Notes: generated from the letters alone by a model not told the origin. DNA of 64,000 nucleotides from Microbacterium gallinarum (GCF_014837165.1 NZ_JACSPM010000001.1:1074304-1138303), one strand, 5' to 3'. Shown: positions 17,570 to 26,424, numbered from the stretch's first letter. Numbers and translations: made by a program.

Positions 17570-17965
17570 ATGCCCTTCGCCTTCCTCTTCACGCTGGTCC
17601 TCGCCCTGCTGGCCGTCTTCCAGCTCGCGCTGGTGCTCGGTGCGCCGTGGGGGCACTTCGCGTGGGGCGGCAAGGACCGTGTACTGCCCGCGCGCAAGCG
17701 CATCGGCAGTGTGCTCTCGATCCTGATCTACGCGTTCATGGCGGTGGTGGCGTGGGACCGCGTCGGTGCGATCAGCGTCTTCCCGGACCTGTTCTCGCAG
17801 ATCGCGATGTGGGTGATCTTCGCCTACTCCGTGCTCGGGATCCTGATGAACGCGATCTCCCGCAGCAAGCCGGAGCGCTACACGATGGTGCCGGTGGCGA
17901 TCGTGCTCTCGGTGCTGTCGTTCCTGATCGCCATGGGATACGGCGAGGTGACCCTGGCGATCTGA
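17570..17965 (+). CDS. Small four-helix membrane protein, function unknown
   Basis: 131 residues and almost entirely membrane-embedded. Hydrophobic segments are at about 3-24 (FAFLFTLVLALLAVFQLALV), 48-63, 75-94 and 105-125, with the short polar loop GGKDRVLPARKRIGS. Small actinobacterial membrane proteins of this pattern (starting PFAF/LAAFQ..LALGAPWG) are widespread and uncharacterised. The start is fixed by the promoter layout. It is not obviously tied to either neighbour. Confidence 0.6.
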   Translation: MPFAFLFTLVLALLAVFQLALVLGAPWGHFAWGGKDRVLPARKRIGSVLSILIYAFMAVVAWDRVGAISVFPDLFSQIAMWVIFAYSVLGILMNAISRSKPERYTMVPVAIVLSVLSFLIAMGYGEVTLAI

Positions 17966-18048
17966 CCGCGACACGAGAGCGCGGGTCGCCGGCCGCTCGA
18001 CCAGGTCGACCGGCATACATTCGGGGATGCTGCGTCGTCGACTCTGGT

Positions 18049-18465
18049 ATGAGACGACTACATGCCTGGGCCGCGGCGCTCTCCACCCTTCTCGCGGGAT
18101 TCGTCGGAGTATGGGCGTACTTCTTCCCGGAGGCGTTCTACGACTCGTTCCCCGGCGTGCTCGGATCGTGGGTGTCCGTCGACGGACCGTTCAACGAACA
18201 CCTGATCCGCGACGTCGGCGCCATGTACCTCGCTCTGGGCGCGGCGAGCATCGGCAGCCTCATCTGGCGCAACGAGATCGCCTACCGCATCCTCGGAATC
18301 GCATGGACGACGTTCGGCGCTCTGCACTTCGCGTACCACGCCTTCCACCTCGACCACATGCCGCTCATCGACGCCGTCGGGGAGATGATCGCGCTCGGCG
18401 TCAGTCTGCTCCTCGGCGTCGTGTTGCTGATTCCGGCCCGGGAGACGCACCGCGAGCGCTACTGA
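18049..18465 (+). CDS. Four-helix membrane protein, function unknown
   Basis: 138 residues starting MRRLHAWAAAL. Four predicted helices: 8-28, 57-73 (VGAMYLALGAASIGSLIW), 80-98 and 107-131 (IALGVSLLLGVVLLI). A short extracytoplasmic stretch around residues 33-53 carries SWVSVDGPFNEHLIRD. The pattern resembles uncharacterised actinobacterial membrane proteins. A TACATT box lies at 18016-18021, giving a leader of about 20 bases. The last 7 bp overlap the convergent large membrane-protein gene. Confidence 0.6.
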   Translation: MRRLHAWAAALSTLLAGFVGVWAYFFPEAFYDSFPGVLGSWVSVDGPFNEHLIRDVGAMYLALGAASIGSLIWRNEIAYRILGIAWTTFGALHFAYHAFHLDHMPLIDAVGEMIALGVSLLLGVVLLIPARETHRERY

Positions 18466-21350
18466 CCGGCGCGCAGCGCGGTCACCAGCTCGGCGCGGGC
18501 GAGCTCGATCTGCTCGGTGCCGAGATAGGCCGAGTGCTTCGCGACGGTCCACTGGTAGCCCGGGGCCGCCTCGGTCGCGCCGCGGTCTACCGGGTTGCGG
18601 ACGCTGTGGTAGCTGAACACCGGGAAGCCGAGGAAGTCGGTGCGCCGCCAGAGGTTCCGCCAGCGCGGGTCGCCCTTCGCCCCGGCGCCGAGCAGCGCTG
18701 TCAGCGACTCATCCCGATATGCCGCGGCATGCACCTCGGCCTTGGACGCCCTGACGCTCTCCTCGTCGGCTGCAGCACCCGGTCCGGGGAACTCCGCCAG
18801 CACCTGCGTCTTCCACGGGTCGCGCCTCCACAGCGACGGAGCCGTCAGCCCGGGCACGCCCAGCACCTGATAGCCGAACACCGACGGGAAGTACCGGCTG
18901 AAGTAGGCGCGCAGCTGGCTGCCGTACGAGAGCAGAGCCATACGCTCGGTCAACCGCGTGCTGAGCAGGTCGCCCTCCACGACCGTCTCGCCGCGGAGGG
19001 CCAGGATCGTCGCCGCAGAGATGGTCGATCCCATCGAGTGCGCCGTCAGCATGACGGCCGGCAGCGGCGCGGCGGCGTCTGCCCGGGGTTGCCGCAGGAA
19101 TCGCCTGGTGTGCTCCGCCAGCTCGGGAACGGCTCGTTCCGCGAAGCACGGCGGCGCGAACGGGTGGCCGGCACGCGGGAAGAACGCGACGACGTCCCAG
19201 AAGACGCCGAGAGGACGATCAGCACTGGATGCCGCGTTCGCGACGACCGCCGCTGCGGCGACGACCGCCAGCGCGACGAGCACCGACGTCGCGGTGGTGC
19301 GCAATCCCGCCGGGAGGCCGGGCGCCCACCCGCCGAGGATGAGCTTCGCCTCGTCGAAGGCGATCGAAGACGAGAGGGCGAAGAAGCCGACCGCAGCGAA
19401 CGCGGCGATCCACGCGAACAGCGGCTCGCCGCGGTGAAGCAGATGCGACGACCGCCGTGCGAGGGCGCGAATCCGCACCCGTTCGTCCGGGTCGTCGAGA
19501 GGCTCGGGATACCTCGCGCCGGGTGCATCCACTCCACCCCCGACCCGAGCGTCGGCTTCGTCATCCGGCGCACTGCCCCTCCACCTCAGCTCGGGAAGCG
19601 TGAGCCTGACGAGCTTCGCGAGGTTGATTCCGATCGCGAAGATGAGCAGCACGACGATCCCGACGACCACCGCCAGGAGCAGCACCGCGAAGCGCTCGTA
19701 CGCGTCGGGCACGTTCCACTCGGTGACCGGCAACGGGTCGCCGGGTTCGCGCCAGATGCGGTCGGTCTCGGGTGGCGCGGGCGCTCCCAGCCAGGAGGCG
19801 ACCCCGAGCACGAGCAGACTCGACAGTGCCATCGACACGAAGAGCGACAGCAGCATGACCACTGCCGCCCCCTGACCTCGCCAGGCGCGGAACCGCAGCT
19901 CGCCGGCATCCGACTCCCCCTCAGCGACACCCGGGTTCGGCTGCGATGTCCGCGAGATGAGCAGGTGAAGCAGCACGAACGCGACAGCCACGGCGGTCAG
20001 CGTCCACTGGAGAGAGGAGTCGGAGAGCACCTGACTCGTCAGCAGCGCGGCGGCGCCGAGGGTGAGCACGATCGCGCTGGTGCGCCGGCGCCAGGTCGAG
20101 CGCAGTCGCCAGCTCAGCGCGTACAGCGCGAGGAACAGCGCCACCGACATGAGCACGAGTGGCGCAGTGATCAGCCCGGTGAACTGATCCGCGACCTTCG
20201 ACGGGTCGGTCGGCGGCAGGAACGTCAGAACGAGCCACACGAGGTAACCGACCACGGCGTAGCCGAGGCAGCTGAGCGCGAATATCCGCTTGCGGGCATT
20301 GCGCTTGTCGGGCGTCTGATTCCGCTGGGCCAGCAGGACGGGGTTCATTGTCTTCGCCGTTTGCGCTGCCTGTGGCGGCGTGCTCGAGGCAATGATCACC
20401 CCGATCACGACGAGCACGAGACCGACACCCGCCACCACCACGAACGCCATCGACATCCCGTCGATCGGCCCCAGGCACGTGGCGAGGTCCTTGGTCAGCG
20501 GGGCACCGAGGCAGTCGGCCTCGGGGAACGCGGCATCCCAGGCGAGCAGGAACAGCACCAGCAGGAACGAGCCGGCCACATGCAGCCACTCCGAGGTGTC
20601 GCGGCTGCGTGCGGCCGACCAGAACCCGCGGGTCGCCAGGAGCGGCCTGCCTGCGTCTTCCTGGCTGCCGATCTGCTCGCCGAACTTCTCGATCCGGGCT
20701 TCGAACCGCACCCGTCCACGGCGTGCGATCGAGTAGAGGACGAGGATGATCAGCACCGGGATGAGGCCGAGGAGGGCCGCCCGGCTGTCGACGTCGAACT
20801 CGCGCAAGCCGTCGAAGATCGCGGGCAGGGCCGCACACACCCTGTCCGCTTCGTCGATGCTGCCGCGGAAGCACTGCACCGCGACGAGGTCGATCGCGAC
20901 CGAGCAGAACGCGGCCACCGCGATGAGCGTGAGCACGAGCCCGAAGACGCGCACCGTTCCCGAGCCGATGTCGCCGTGCCACGCGCGCGTCGTGCCGTCG
21001 GGCTGCGGCCTGATCTCGCGCGTCCAGTAGGCGAGGTTCACCAGCGCATAGGGCAGCAGCAGGAACCAGCCGACGTGCACGAACGCCCGCCCGACCGCGG
21101 CGAGCGCTCCGCCGCCGGTGCGGGTCTGCGCACCCCACGAGAACGCATGCGTGGACGTGATGCCGTCACCGCTGACGGCTCTGTCCTTCCTCGCCCAGAA
21201 CGAGCCGAGGGCATCGCCGTCGACACGCTCGATGGCGTCGGGCTCGGACTCGAGCATCTCGGCCGGAGGCGTATTGCTCACGCCGTGGACCCGGATATCG
21301 AGGATCAGCGGCGACGGCGGGGCCGTCGATTGCGCGTCAGTCATGGACAC
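18459..21350 (-). CDS. Large multi-pass membrane protein with serine-hydrolase motifs at its two ends
   Basis: 963 residues. The N terminus has IRVHGVSNTPPAEML (His22-Gly23 resembles the oxyanion HG of lipases). It is followed by a membrane region of about ten or more helices between residues 90 and 690, including VFGLVLTLIAVAAFC and LLGLIPVLIILVLYSIA. Near the C terminus AHSMGS holds a nucleophile-elbow serine (Ser772), and KHSAYLG holds a candidate catalytic His (His939). The protein may be a membrane lipase or peptidase whose alpha/beta-hydrolase fold is interrupted by the membrane part. The catalytic reading is inference; I know no characterised relative. It ends inside the gene at 18049. 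Confidence 0.65.
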   Translation of the reverse strand: MSMTDAQSTAPPSPLILDIRVHGVSNTPPAEMLESEPDAIERVDGDALGSFWARKDRAVSGDGITSTHAFSWGAQTRTGGGALAAVGRAFVHVGWFLLLPYALVNLAYWTREIRPQPDGTTRAWHGDIGSGTVRVFGLVLTLIAVAAFCSVAIDLVAVQCFRGSIDEADRVCAALPAIFDGLREFDVDSRAALLGLIPVLIILVLYSIARRGRVRFEARIEKFGEQIGSQEDAGRPLLATRGFWSAARSRDTSEWLHVAGSFLLVLFLLAWDAAFPEADCLGAPLTKDLATCLGPIDGMSMAFVVVAGVGLVLVVIGVIIASSTPPQAAQTAKTMNPVLLAQRNQTPDKRNARKRIFALSCLGYAVVGYLVWLVLTFLPPTDPSKVADQFTGLITAPLVLMSVALFLALYALSWRLRSTWRRRTSAIVLTLGAAALLTSQVLSDSSLQWTLTAVAVAFVLLHLLISRTSQPNPGVAEGESDAGELRFRAWRGQGAAVVMLLSLFVSMALSSLLVLGVASWLGAPAPPETDRIWREPGDPLPVTEWNVPDAYERFAVLLLAVVVGIVVLLIFAIGINLAKLVRLTLPELRWRGSAPDDEADARVGGGVDAPGARYPEPLDDPDERVRIRALARRSSHLLHRGEPLFAWIAAFAAVGFFALSSSIAFDEAKLILGGWAPGLPAGLRTTATSVLVALAVVAAAAVVANAASSADRPLGVFWDVVAFFPRAGHPFAPPCFAERAVPELAEHTRRFLRQPRADAAAPLPAVMLTAHSMGSTISAATILALRGETVVEGDLLSTRLTERMALLSYGSQLRAYFSRYFPSVFGYQVLGVPGLTAPSLWRRDPWKTQVLAEFPGPGAAADEESVRASKAEVHAAAYRDESLTALLGAGAKGDPRWRNLWRRTDFLGFPVFSYHSVRNPVDRGATEAAPGYQWTVAKHSAYLGTEQIELARAELVTALRAGQ

Positions 21351-21462
21351 TTCCCGGATGCGTCGGTGCCGCCGGACAGATCAGCACGATGGTACTGCGC
21401 AGAGGCCTCCGCGCGACATGCTGATACGGTCGCGACGCACACCAGCGCCCGGACCGCGAGCG

Positions 21463-22341
21463 TCAGGCGAGCGGCTCGGCCGCCTCGCGCGCGGCCCGCG
21501 CGGACGACTGGACGGCGCCGATGCTGGCGGCGATGACCAGGGCGATGCCGACGATCTCGAGCCAGGCCAGGTGCTGGCCGAGGAAGATGAACCCGGCGAG
21601 CGCCGCCGTCGCCGGCGCGAGGCTCATCAGGATCGCGAAGGCCGCCGCCGGCAGCCGGCGCAGCGCCACCAGCTCGAGTGCGTAGGGGATGGTCGACGAC
21701 AGCACCGCGACGGCCGCGCCGAGGGCGACGATCTCGACCCGCAGCAGGGCGGGGCCGGCATCCGCCACACCGAACGGGAGTGCCAGCACGGCGCCGACCG
21801 CCATCGCCAGCGCGAGCCCGTCGAGCTTGGGGAACGCCTGGCCGACCCGCGCCGACGCGAGGATGTAGAACGCCCAGCTCGCTGCGGCGCCGAGCGCGAA
21901 GAGCACGCCCAGCGGGTCGAGCCGGTCCCATCCGCCGCCGCCGAGCGCCACGACTCCCACCAGAGCGAGCAGCGCCCAGAGCCAGGCGGAGCCGCGCTTG
22001 CTCGCGACGATCGACAGGACCAGCGGACCGAGCACCTCGATGGTGACGGTCACGCCCAGCGGGAGCCGCTCGAGCGCGAGGTAGAACAGCGCGTTCATGG
22101 TCGCGAGGACGACACCGAACCAGACCACGCCCGTCCACGCATGGCGGGAGTGCCCTCGCAGCGTCGGACGGGCGATCAGGAGGAGGATCACCGCCGAGAA
22201 GACGAGCCGCAGCATCACCATGCCGAGCGGTCCGACGGTGGGGAACAGCAGGACGGCCAGCGAAGCGCCGACCTCCTGACAGGCGAGGCCGGCGACGACG
22301 AGGAGGATCGCGGGGGTGGTTCCCGCGCCGCCGCGCGTCAC
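21463..22341 (-). CDS. EamA-family (DMT) exporter, RhtA-like
   Basis: 292 residues with ten predicted helices in two EamA repeats, GTG start. The first repeat has QEVGASLAVLLFPTVGPLGM and RLVFSAVILLLIARP, the second ASWAFYILASARVG and the closing AWLEIVGIALVIAASIGA. RhtA-type members export threonine, homoserine and related amino acids, but substrate cannot be read here. The start lies 4 bp after the stop of the beta-lactamase-like lipoprotein gene on the same strand, so the two may share an mRNA. Confidence 0.85.
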   Translation of the reverse strand: MTRGGAGTTPAILLVVAGLACQEVGASLAVLLFPTVGPLGMVMLRLVFSAVILLLIARPTLRGHSRHAWTGVVWFGVVLATMNALFYLALERLPLGVTVTIEVLGPLVLSIVASKRGSAWLWALLALVGVVALGGGGWDRLDPLGVLFALGAAASWAFYILASARVGQAFPKLDGLALAMAVGAVLALPFGVADAGPALLRVEIVALGAAVAVLSSTIPYALELVALRRLPAAAFAILMSLAPATAALAGFIFLGQHLAWLEIVGIALVIAASIGAVQSSARAAREAAEPLA

Positions 22342-22345
22342 GGGG

Positions 22346-23611
22346 TCACTGCTCGGGAGTTGCGCAGATCGCGCCGCTGGCGATCATCTCGTGGTACTGC
22401 TCCGCAGTCCAAGGCAGCCCGGCGTCGGGGGCCGTCTGACCGGACGCGGCGGGCGCCTTCGAGGCGATCGCGGCCAGCTCCCATGCGAGGTACGCCCCCA
22501 CGCCCGAGCCTGCCGCGGAGTCATTGAGCACCACGGCCACCGTCAGACCCGACGTGGGGTCGGAGAACGCAGCGGTGATGTAGCCCGGAACGGAGCCGAA
22601 CTGCCCGACCAGCGAGCCCGCGAGCACGGCGCCGCCCGCCTGGTTGTACCAGGAGGGCGCTCCCTTCGTCGCCGGAAGCGCGTCGTCGAACCGGTCGTCC
22701 TTCTCGGGCTGAAGTGCGCCCGTCGCCAGCGCCTGCGCGTATCGGCCGAGCTCGGTGATGTTGCTCGACACCCCGCTGTCGGTGAACCCGGTCGTGATGG
22801 ACACGTTCGACACGTCGAGCGGTTCGGCGCAGTTGCTCTTGCCGTCCTCCAGCCGTGGTGCGTGCAGGCCGGTCAGGACCGATCCGGACGGCAGCGCCAG
22901 CTGGGTGGCCTCCAGGTCGAGCGGGTCGGCGATGTAGTCCTGGATCAGCTCGGCGGCGGACCGCTCGAGGGCGCGCTCGAGCGCGAGTCCGAGCAGCACG
23001 TAGCCGGCGTCGGAGTCGCGGTACGCGGCACCGGGCTCGCCCGACCGGGGCTCGCCCAGCCCGAAGCTGGCGAGCTCGCGCGGGCTCCACTTGCGCTCGG
23101 GGTTCGACAGCCAGACCGGCGTCAGGTGCTTCGAGTACGAACCGATGCCCGACGTGCCGTCGCACAGCTGCTCGAGGGTGATGTCGGTGAGGGTGGGAGC
23201 GCTCGGCACCCATGTCGCGACGGTGTCGTTCAGCTTGACCTTGCCTTCGGCGGCTGCGGCGTAGAGCACGTCGCAGGTCATCGCCCGTGTCATGCGCCCG
23301 GTCCGGAACTGCATGTCCGCACTGACCTTGCCGCCGTCGACCGGATTCTGCGTCCCGAGGCCCTCAACCCAGCTGCCGCTCCAGGGCGCCCAGACTCCGA
23401 CGATGGCGCCGGACGACCCGGTCGCCTCCATCGCGTTGGTGACGGCATCCTTCAGCTGCTCGACGGTCGCCTCGGCGAGTTTGCCCTCAGCCTGCGGCGG
23501 CACGTCGACCTCGACGTGCTTGTCGGGGGAGCATGCTGCGAGGGCGAGCGCGACGACGATCGCGGCGGATGCCGCAGCCATGGCGCGGCGTGTCGCGAGT
23601 CGGGCCGTCAT
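22346..23611 (-). CDS. Beta-lactamase-fold lipoprotein lacking the catalytic motifs
   Basis: 421 residues with a lipobox LAAC (Cys27) and the layout of class C beta-lactamase/EstB/D-Ala-D-Ala-carboxypeptidase-like proteins (residues 50-375). The motif positions are changed: SxxK is RMTR (106-109), the YxN region reads DSD (199-201), and the HxG/KTG position is QFG (337-339) in GQFGSVPGYI. The surrounding framework (LYAAAAEGKVKLNDTV, GYVLLGLALERAL, FSDPTSGLTVAVVLND) is intact. It is probably a non-enzymatic binding or sensor protein. The ATG has GGGGGG(TGAG) upstream, and a longer frame runs further up without a signal peptide. Confidence 0.75.
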   Translation of the reverse strand: MTARLATRRAMAAASAAIVVALALAACSPDKHVEVDVPPQAEGKLAEATVEQLKDAVTNAMEATGSSGAIVGVWAPWSGSWVEGLGTQNPVDGGKVSADMQFRTGRMTRAMTCDVLYAAAAEGKVKLNDTVATWVPSAPTLTDITLEQLCDGTSGIGSYSKHLTPVWLSNPERKWSPRELASFGLGEPRSGEPGAAYRDSDAGYVLLGLALERALERSAAELIQDYIADPLDLEATQLALPSGSVLTGLHAPRLEDGKSNCAEPLDVSNVSITTGFTDSGVSSNITELGRYAQALATGALQPEKDDRFDDALPATKGAPSWYNQAGGAVLAGSLVGQFGSVPGYITAAFSDPTSGLTVAVVLNDSAAGSGVGAYLAWELAAIASKAPAASGQTAPDAGLPWTAEQYHEMIASGAICATPEQ

Positions 23612-23680
23612 TCTCACCCCCCGGTGATCGTCCTCTAGATTCAAACACACCCGGGCACGACTGACTCTCTCAGCATTCTT

Positions 23681-23686
23681 TAGGCT
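23681..23686 (+). promoter_or_regulatory. -10 box of the DUF2470 gene (leaderless layout)
   Basis: TAGGCT ends seven bases before the ATG at 23694. Confidence 0.55.
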
Positions 23687-23693
23687 GACGCTC

Positions 23694-24002
23694 ATGACGC
23701 ACCACTTCGACGAGTCCGCGCTGGCGGGCGTCCTGGGCCACATGAACAGCGACCACGGGGACGACAACATCCTGATCGCCCGGGCATTCGGCGTCGACGA
23801 CGTGGTCGGCGCGGTGATGACCGGCTTCGACGGCGACGGCGGAACGTGGGAAGCGACGCTGTCCGACGGCAGCGCGATCGAGGTTCGCGCTCCCTGGACC
23901 GGCGGACCGATCACCGCGCGTCCCGAGGTGCGCCGAGAGATCGTCGCCCTGTACGACGAGGCGTGCCGCAGGCTGGGGGTGGAGCCACGGCCGCACGCGT
24001 GA
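23694..24002 (+). CDS. DUF2470-domain protein, heme-utilisation associated
   Basis: 102 residues. The HMNSDHGDD signature at residues 16-24 marks a DUF2470 domain, as found at the C terminus of HugZ-type heme-degrading proteins and in free-standing form. Its position 49 bp upstream of heme oxygenase supports a role in heme or iron handling. It lacks the flavin-binding barrel of HugZ, so it is not itself expected to be a complete enzyme. A second promoter and an iron box lie between the two genes. Confidence 0.8.
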   Translation: MTHHFDESALAGVLGHMNSDHGDDNILIARAFGVDDVVGAVMTGFDGDGGTWEATLSDGSAIEVRAPWTGGPITARPEVRREIVALYDEACRRLGVEPRPHA

Positions 24003-24014
24003 GCCGATGACGAG

Positions 24015-24033
24015 ATAGGTAAGGCGAACCTAA
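24015..24033. promoter_or_regulatory. DtxR/IdeR-type iron box upstream of heme oxygenase
   Basis: ATAGGTAAGGCGAACCTAA matches the 19-bp DtxR consensus TTAGGTTAGGCTAACCTAA at 16 of 19 positions. It lies upstream of the -10 box at 24040, where a bound repressor would block RNA polymerase. Confidence 0.8.
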
Positions 24034-24039
24034 TCTGTC

Positions 24040-24045
24040 TAGAAT
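24040..24045 (+). promoter_or_regulatory. -10 box of heme oxygenase (leaderless layout)
   Basis: TAGAAT ends six bases before the ATG at 24052. The iron box ends seven bases before it, so iron-dependent repression is likely. Confidence 0.65.
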
Positions 24046-24051
24046 GGGGCC

Positions 24052-24705
24052 ATGAGCGACCCGATCCCGTTCTCCGCTGCGCTGCGTGAGCGCTCGAGTC
24101 GCGCCCACTCGTCCAGCGAGCACGCGGGCTTCATGGCCGATCTGATGAAGGGCGAGGGGACGCGCGAGGACTACATCGCACTCGTCGCGCAGCACTGGTT
24201 CATCTATGAGGCGCTCGAGCGCACCGCCGGTCAGATGCGCAACGATCCCGTCGCCGCCGTCTTCATCAGCGACAAGCTCACCCGCCTGCCGGCGCTCGAA
24301 GCCGACTTGGAGTTCCTCGTGGGCCCCGACTGGCGCGAGAGCATCACTCCGCTGCCGGCCACCCGCGCGTATGTCGACCGCATCAACGAGGTCGGCGCCA
24401 CGTGGGCGGGAGGATTCGTCGCCCACCACTACACCCGCTACCTCGGCGACCTCTCGGGCGGCCAGTTCATCGGCCGCCTCATGGCCCGCCGGTTCGGCTT
24501 CGAGACCAACGGCATCGGCTTCTACCTCTTCGACGACATCGCCGACCCGAAGGCCTTCAAAGAGGTGTACCGCGAGCAGTTGGATGCTGCGCCGTGGGAT
24601 GCCGAGGAGCAGGAGCATGTCATCGACGAGGTGCTGCTCGCCTACCGCTTCAACACCGATCTGTTCGACGACCTCGCACTCGCGAAGGCGGCTCAGGTCG
24701 CCTGA
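24052..24705 (+). CDS. hmuO: Biliverdin-producing heme oxygenase
   Basis: Opens heme to biliverdin, carbon monoxide and iron; cytoplasmic, 217 residues, matching the HmuO/HO-1 family. The proximal His is His19 in RAHSSSEH. The distal helix carries YLGDLSGGQ, the conserved glycine-rich segment that lets substrate bend. A DtxR-type box and a TAGAAT promoter sit directly upstream, so expression should rise in iron starvation. No heme importer genes are in this window. The convergent small gene follows after 5 bp. Confidence 0.95.
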   Translation: MSDPIPFSAALRERSSRAHSSSEHAGFMADLMKGEGTREDYIALVAQHWFIYEALERTAGQMRNDPVAAVFISDKLTRLPALEADLEFLVGPDWRESITPLPATRAYVDRINEVGATWAGGFVAHHYTRYLGDLSGGQFIGRLMARRFGFETNGIGFYLFDDIADPKAFKEVYREQLDAAPWDAEEQEHVIDEVLLAYRFNTDLFDDLALAKAAQVA

Positions 24706-24710
24706 CGCGT

Positions 24711-24983
24711 CTAGAGGTTCTTGCGCGCGTCCGGGTCGTCGGCGAGCCGATCCGCCTCGCGCTCCACGGCCTCCTGCTCGGCCTCGCTCAGCGGGGGCAG
24801 CCCGACTGCGTCGGCCGGGATGCCGGCATACGGATCGGCGCCGGGGAACTCCTGGCTGAACGAGCCCGCGACGACTCCGCCGGGAGGAACCTCGTCACCT
24901 GCGGCACCCAGCAGCGTCCCTTCGCCGGGCGCCTCCTCCGGGAGATCGTCGCCGAGATGCTGACGGTGCCACTTGTCACTCAT
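24711..24983 (-). CDS. Small acidic protein, function unknown
   Basis: 90 residues, low in hydrophobic residues and rich in Asp, Glu, Gly and Pro, so largely disordered with one charged helix at the C terminus (LSEAEQEAVEREADRLADD). There is no signal peptide or membrane segment. GGAGGAG lies six bases upstream of the ATG. Small acidic actinobacterial proteins of this type are common and uncharacterised. Convergent with hmuO. Confidence 0.6.
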   Translation of the reverse strand: MSDKWHRQHLGDDLPEEAPGEGTLLGAAGDEVPPGGVVAGSFSQEFPGADPYAGIPADAVGLPPLSEAEQEAVEREADRLADDPDARKNL

Positions 24984-25044
24984 GTTCGCTCCTCCACCGG
25001 ATGTGGCTGAAGTCTACGACTGCGGCAAGCCCGCGGGGGTCCGG

Positions 25045-26418
25045 TCAGCGACCGGATCCGGCCGCGGCCTGCGCCCGCACACCGGCCATGAACCTCTGCA
25101 CGTCGGGGTCGACGCGGATGTCACTCGGGCGAAGCGGTCGCGAGAGGTACAGCCCGTCGAGCGACGTCAGCCGCGACAGGGCGACGTACGTCTGACCCGG
25201 CGCGAACGCGCCCGAGCCCAGGTCGACGATCGCGCGGTCGTACGTCTTGCCCTGCGACTTGTGGATCGTCACCGCCCACGCCAGGCGCAGCGGGAACTGC
25301 GTGAACTCGGCCACGATCTCGCGCGAGAGCGACTTGGAACCGGCGTCGTACGCGTAACGGAACCTCTCCCACACGGCGGGCTCGACGTCGAACTCCTGGC
25401 CCTCCACCTCGACGCGCACTGTCCCGCCGGCGATCCGGGTGACGGTGCCGATCGTGCCGTTGACCCAGCGCGGCGGTTCGCCGTACGACTGGACGTCGTT
25501 GCGCAGGAACATCACCTGTGCCCCGACCTTCAGCTTCAGCTCCACGTCGGCGGGGTACGCGGCATCCCCTCGTCCGAAGTCTCCGCTGATCTCGGCCATC
25601 GCGGTCTGCTCGCGCCCCACGAGCTCGTTCAGGTGACGGCGGTTGATGTTGTTGACGATGTCGTTGCGCGTCGCGAGCGTGATGATCGGATGCTCACCGT
25701 CGCGCGGATCCGGCGGCGTGCGGGCGCCGGTGTCGTTGAGGATCTGCGCGATGTCGGCGGTCACCCGGCCGTAGCGCACGGCGTTGAGCATCGCCTTGAA
25801 CCCCGGATCCGACTGCCGGTGGATGTCGACGAGCTCGCGGATGTTCAGGTCGGCGCCGTACGACCCGACATCGAGGATGCCGTCGCGCGCGGCCTCTCCG
25901 ACCCAGACCTTCGCGTCGAAGAACCAGAACGAGCGGTAGTGGTCGCGCACGTACCGCAGCTCATCGCCGCGCGGGGGGACGGGTGCGAGCTGGTACGGGT
26001 CGCCGAACATCACGATCTGCACGCCGCCGAACGGCTCGCCGCGGCGGCCGCGCGCCTTGCGCAGCGAGCGGTCGATCGCGTCCATGAGGTCGGCGTTCAC
26101 CATCGAGATCTCGTCGATCACGAGCGTGTCGATGGCGTTGAGCAGCTTGCGGGTCGCGTCGGACTGGTCTTCTTCCTGCGAGCCGATGATCCCGAGGGGG
26201 AGCTTGAGCAGCGAGTGAATCGTCTGCCCCTCGACGTTGAGCGCCGCGACCCCGGTCGGCGCGCACACCGCGATCGACTTGCTCGTGCTCCATGCGAGGT
26301 GCTGCAGCAGCGTCGACTTTCCGGTGCCGGCGCGGCCGGTCACGAACACGTGCTCGCGCGTGTCCTCGATGAGCCGGAACAGAGCCTCCTGCTCGGCGGA
26401 GAGAGGCGGCGTGGTCAC
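25045..26418 (-). CDS. PIF1/RecD-like DNA helicase
   Basis: 457-residue superfamily 1B ATPase. Walker A GRAGTGKST is near residue 28, Walker B is VIDEISMVNADL, motif III is MFGDPYQLAPV, and the C-terminal motifs include WAVTIHKSQGKTYD and YVALSRLTSLDGL, typical of PIF1/RecD2 helicases. A short SH3-like insertion region (WVNGTIGTVTRIAGG) is present. The role is probably DNA unwinding during repair or recombination, in the cytoplasm. The start is GTG, six bases after a TAGCAT box. Confidence 0.88.
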   Translation of the reverse strand: MTTPPLSAEQEALFRLIEDTREHVFVTGRAGTGKSTLLQHLAWSTSKSIAVCAPTGVAALNVEGQTIHSLLKLPLGIIGSQEEDQSDATRKLLNAIDTLVIDEISMVNADLMDAIDRSLRKARGRRGEPFGGVQIVMFGDPYQLAPVPPRGDELRYVRDHYRSFWFFDAKVWVGEAARDGILDVGSYGADLNIRELVDIHRQSDPGFKAMLNAVRYGRVTADIAQILNDTGARTPPDPRDGEHPIITLATRNDIVNNINRRHLNELVGREQTAMAEISGDFGRGDAAYPADVELKLKVGAQVMFLRNDVQSYGEPPRWVNGTIGTVTRIAGGTVRVEVEGQEFDVEPAVWERFRYAYDAGSKSLSREIVAEFTQFPLRLAWAVTIHKSQGKTYDRAIVDLGSGAFAPGQTYVALSRLTSLDGLYLSRPLRPSDIRVDPDVQRFMAGVRAQAAAGSGR

Positions 26419-26424
26419 CGATCA

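Noticed and set aside
18027..21536. 1169-codon open frame on the plus strand opposite the giant membrane protein
   Set aside because: It is rich in Arg/Gly/Pro, has no start signal and mirrors a coherent membrane protein on the minus strand; this is the usual long antisense frame of high-GC DNA.
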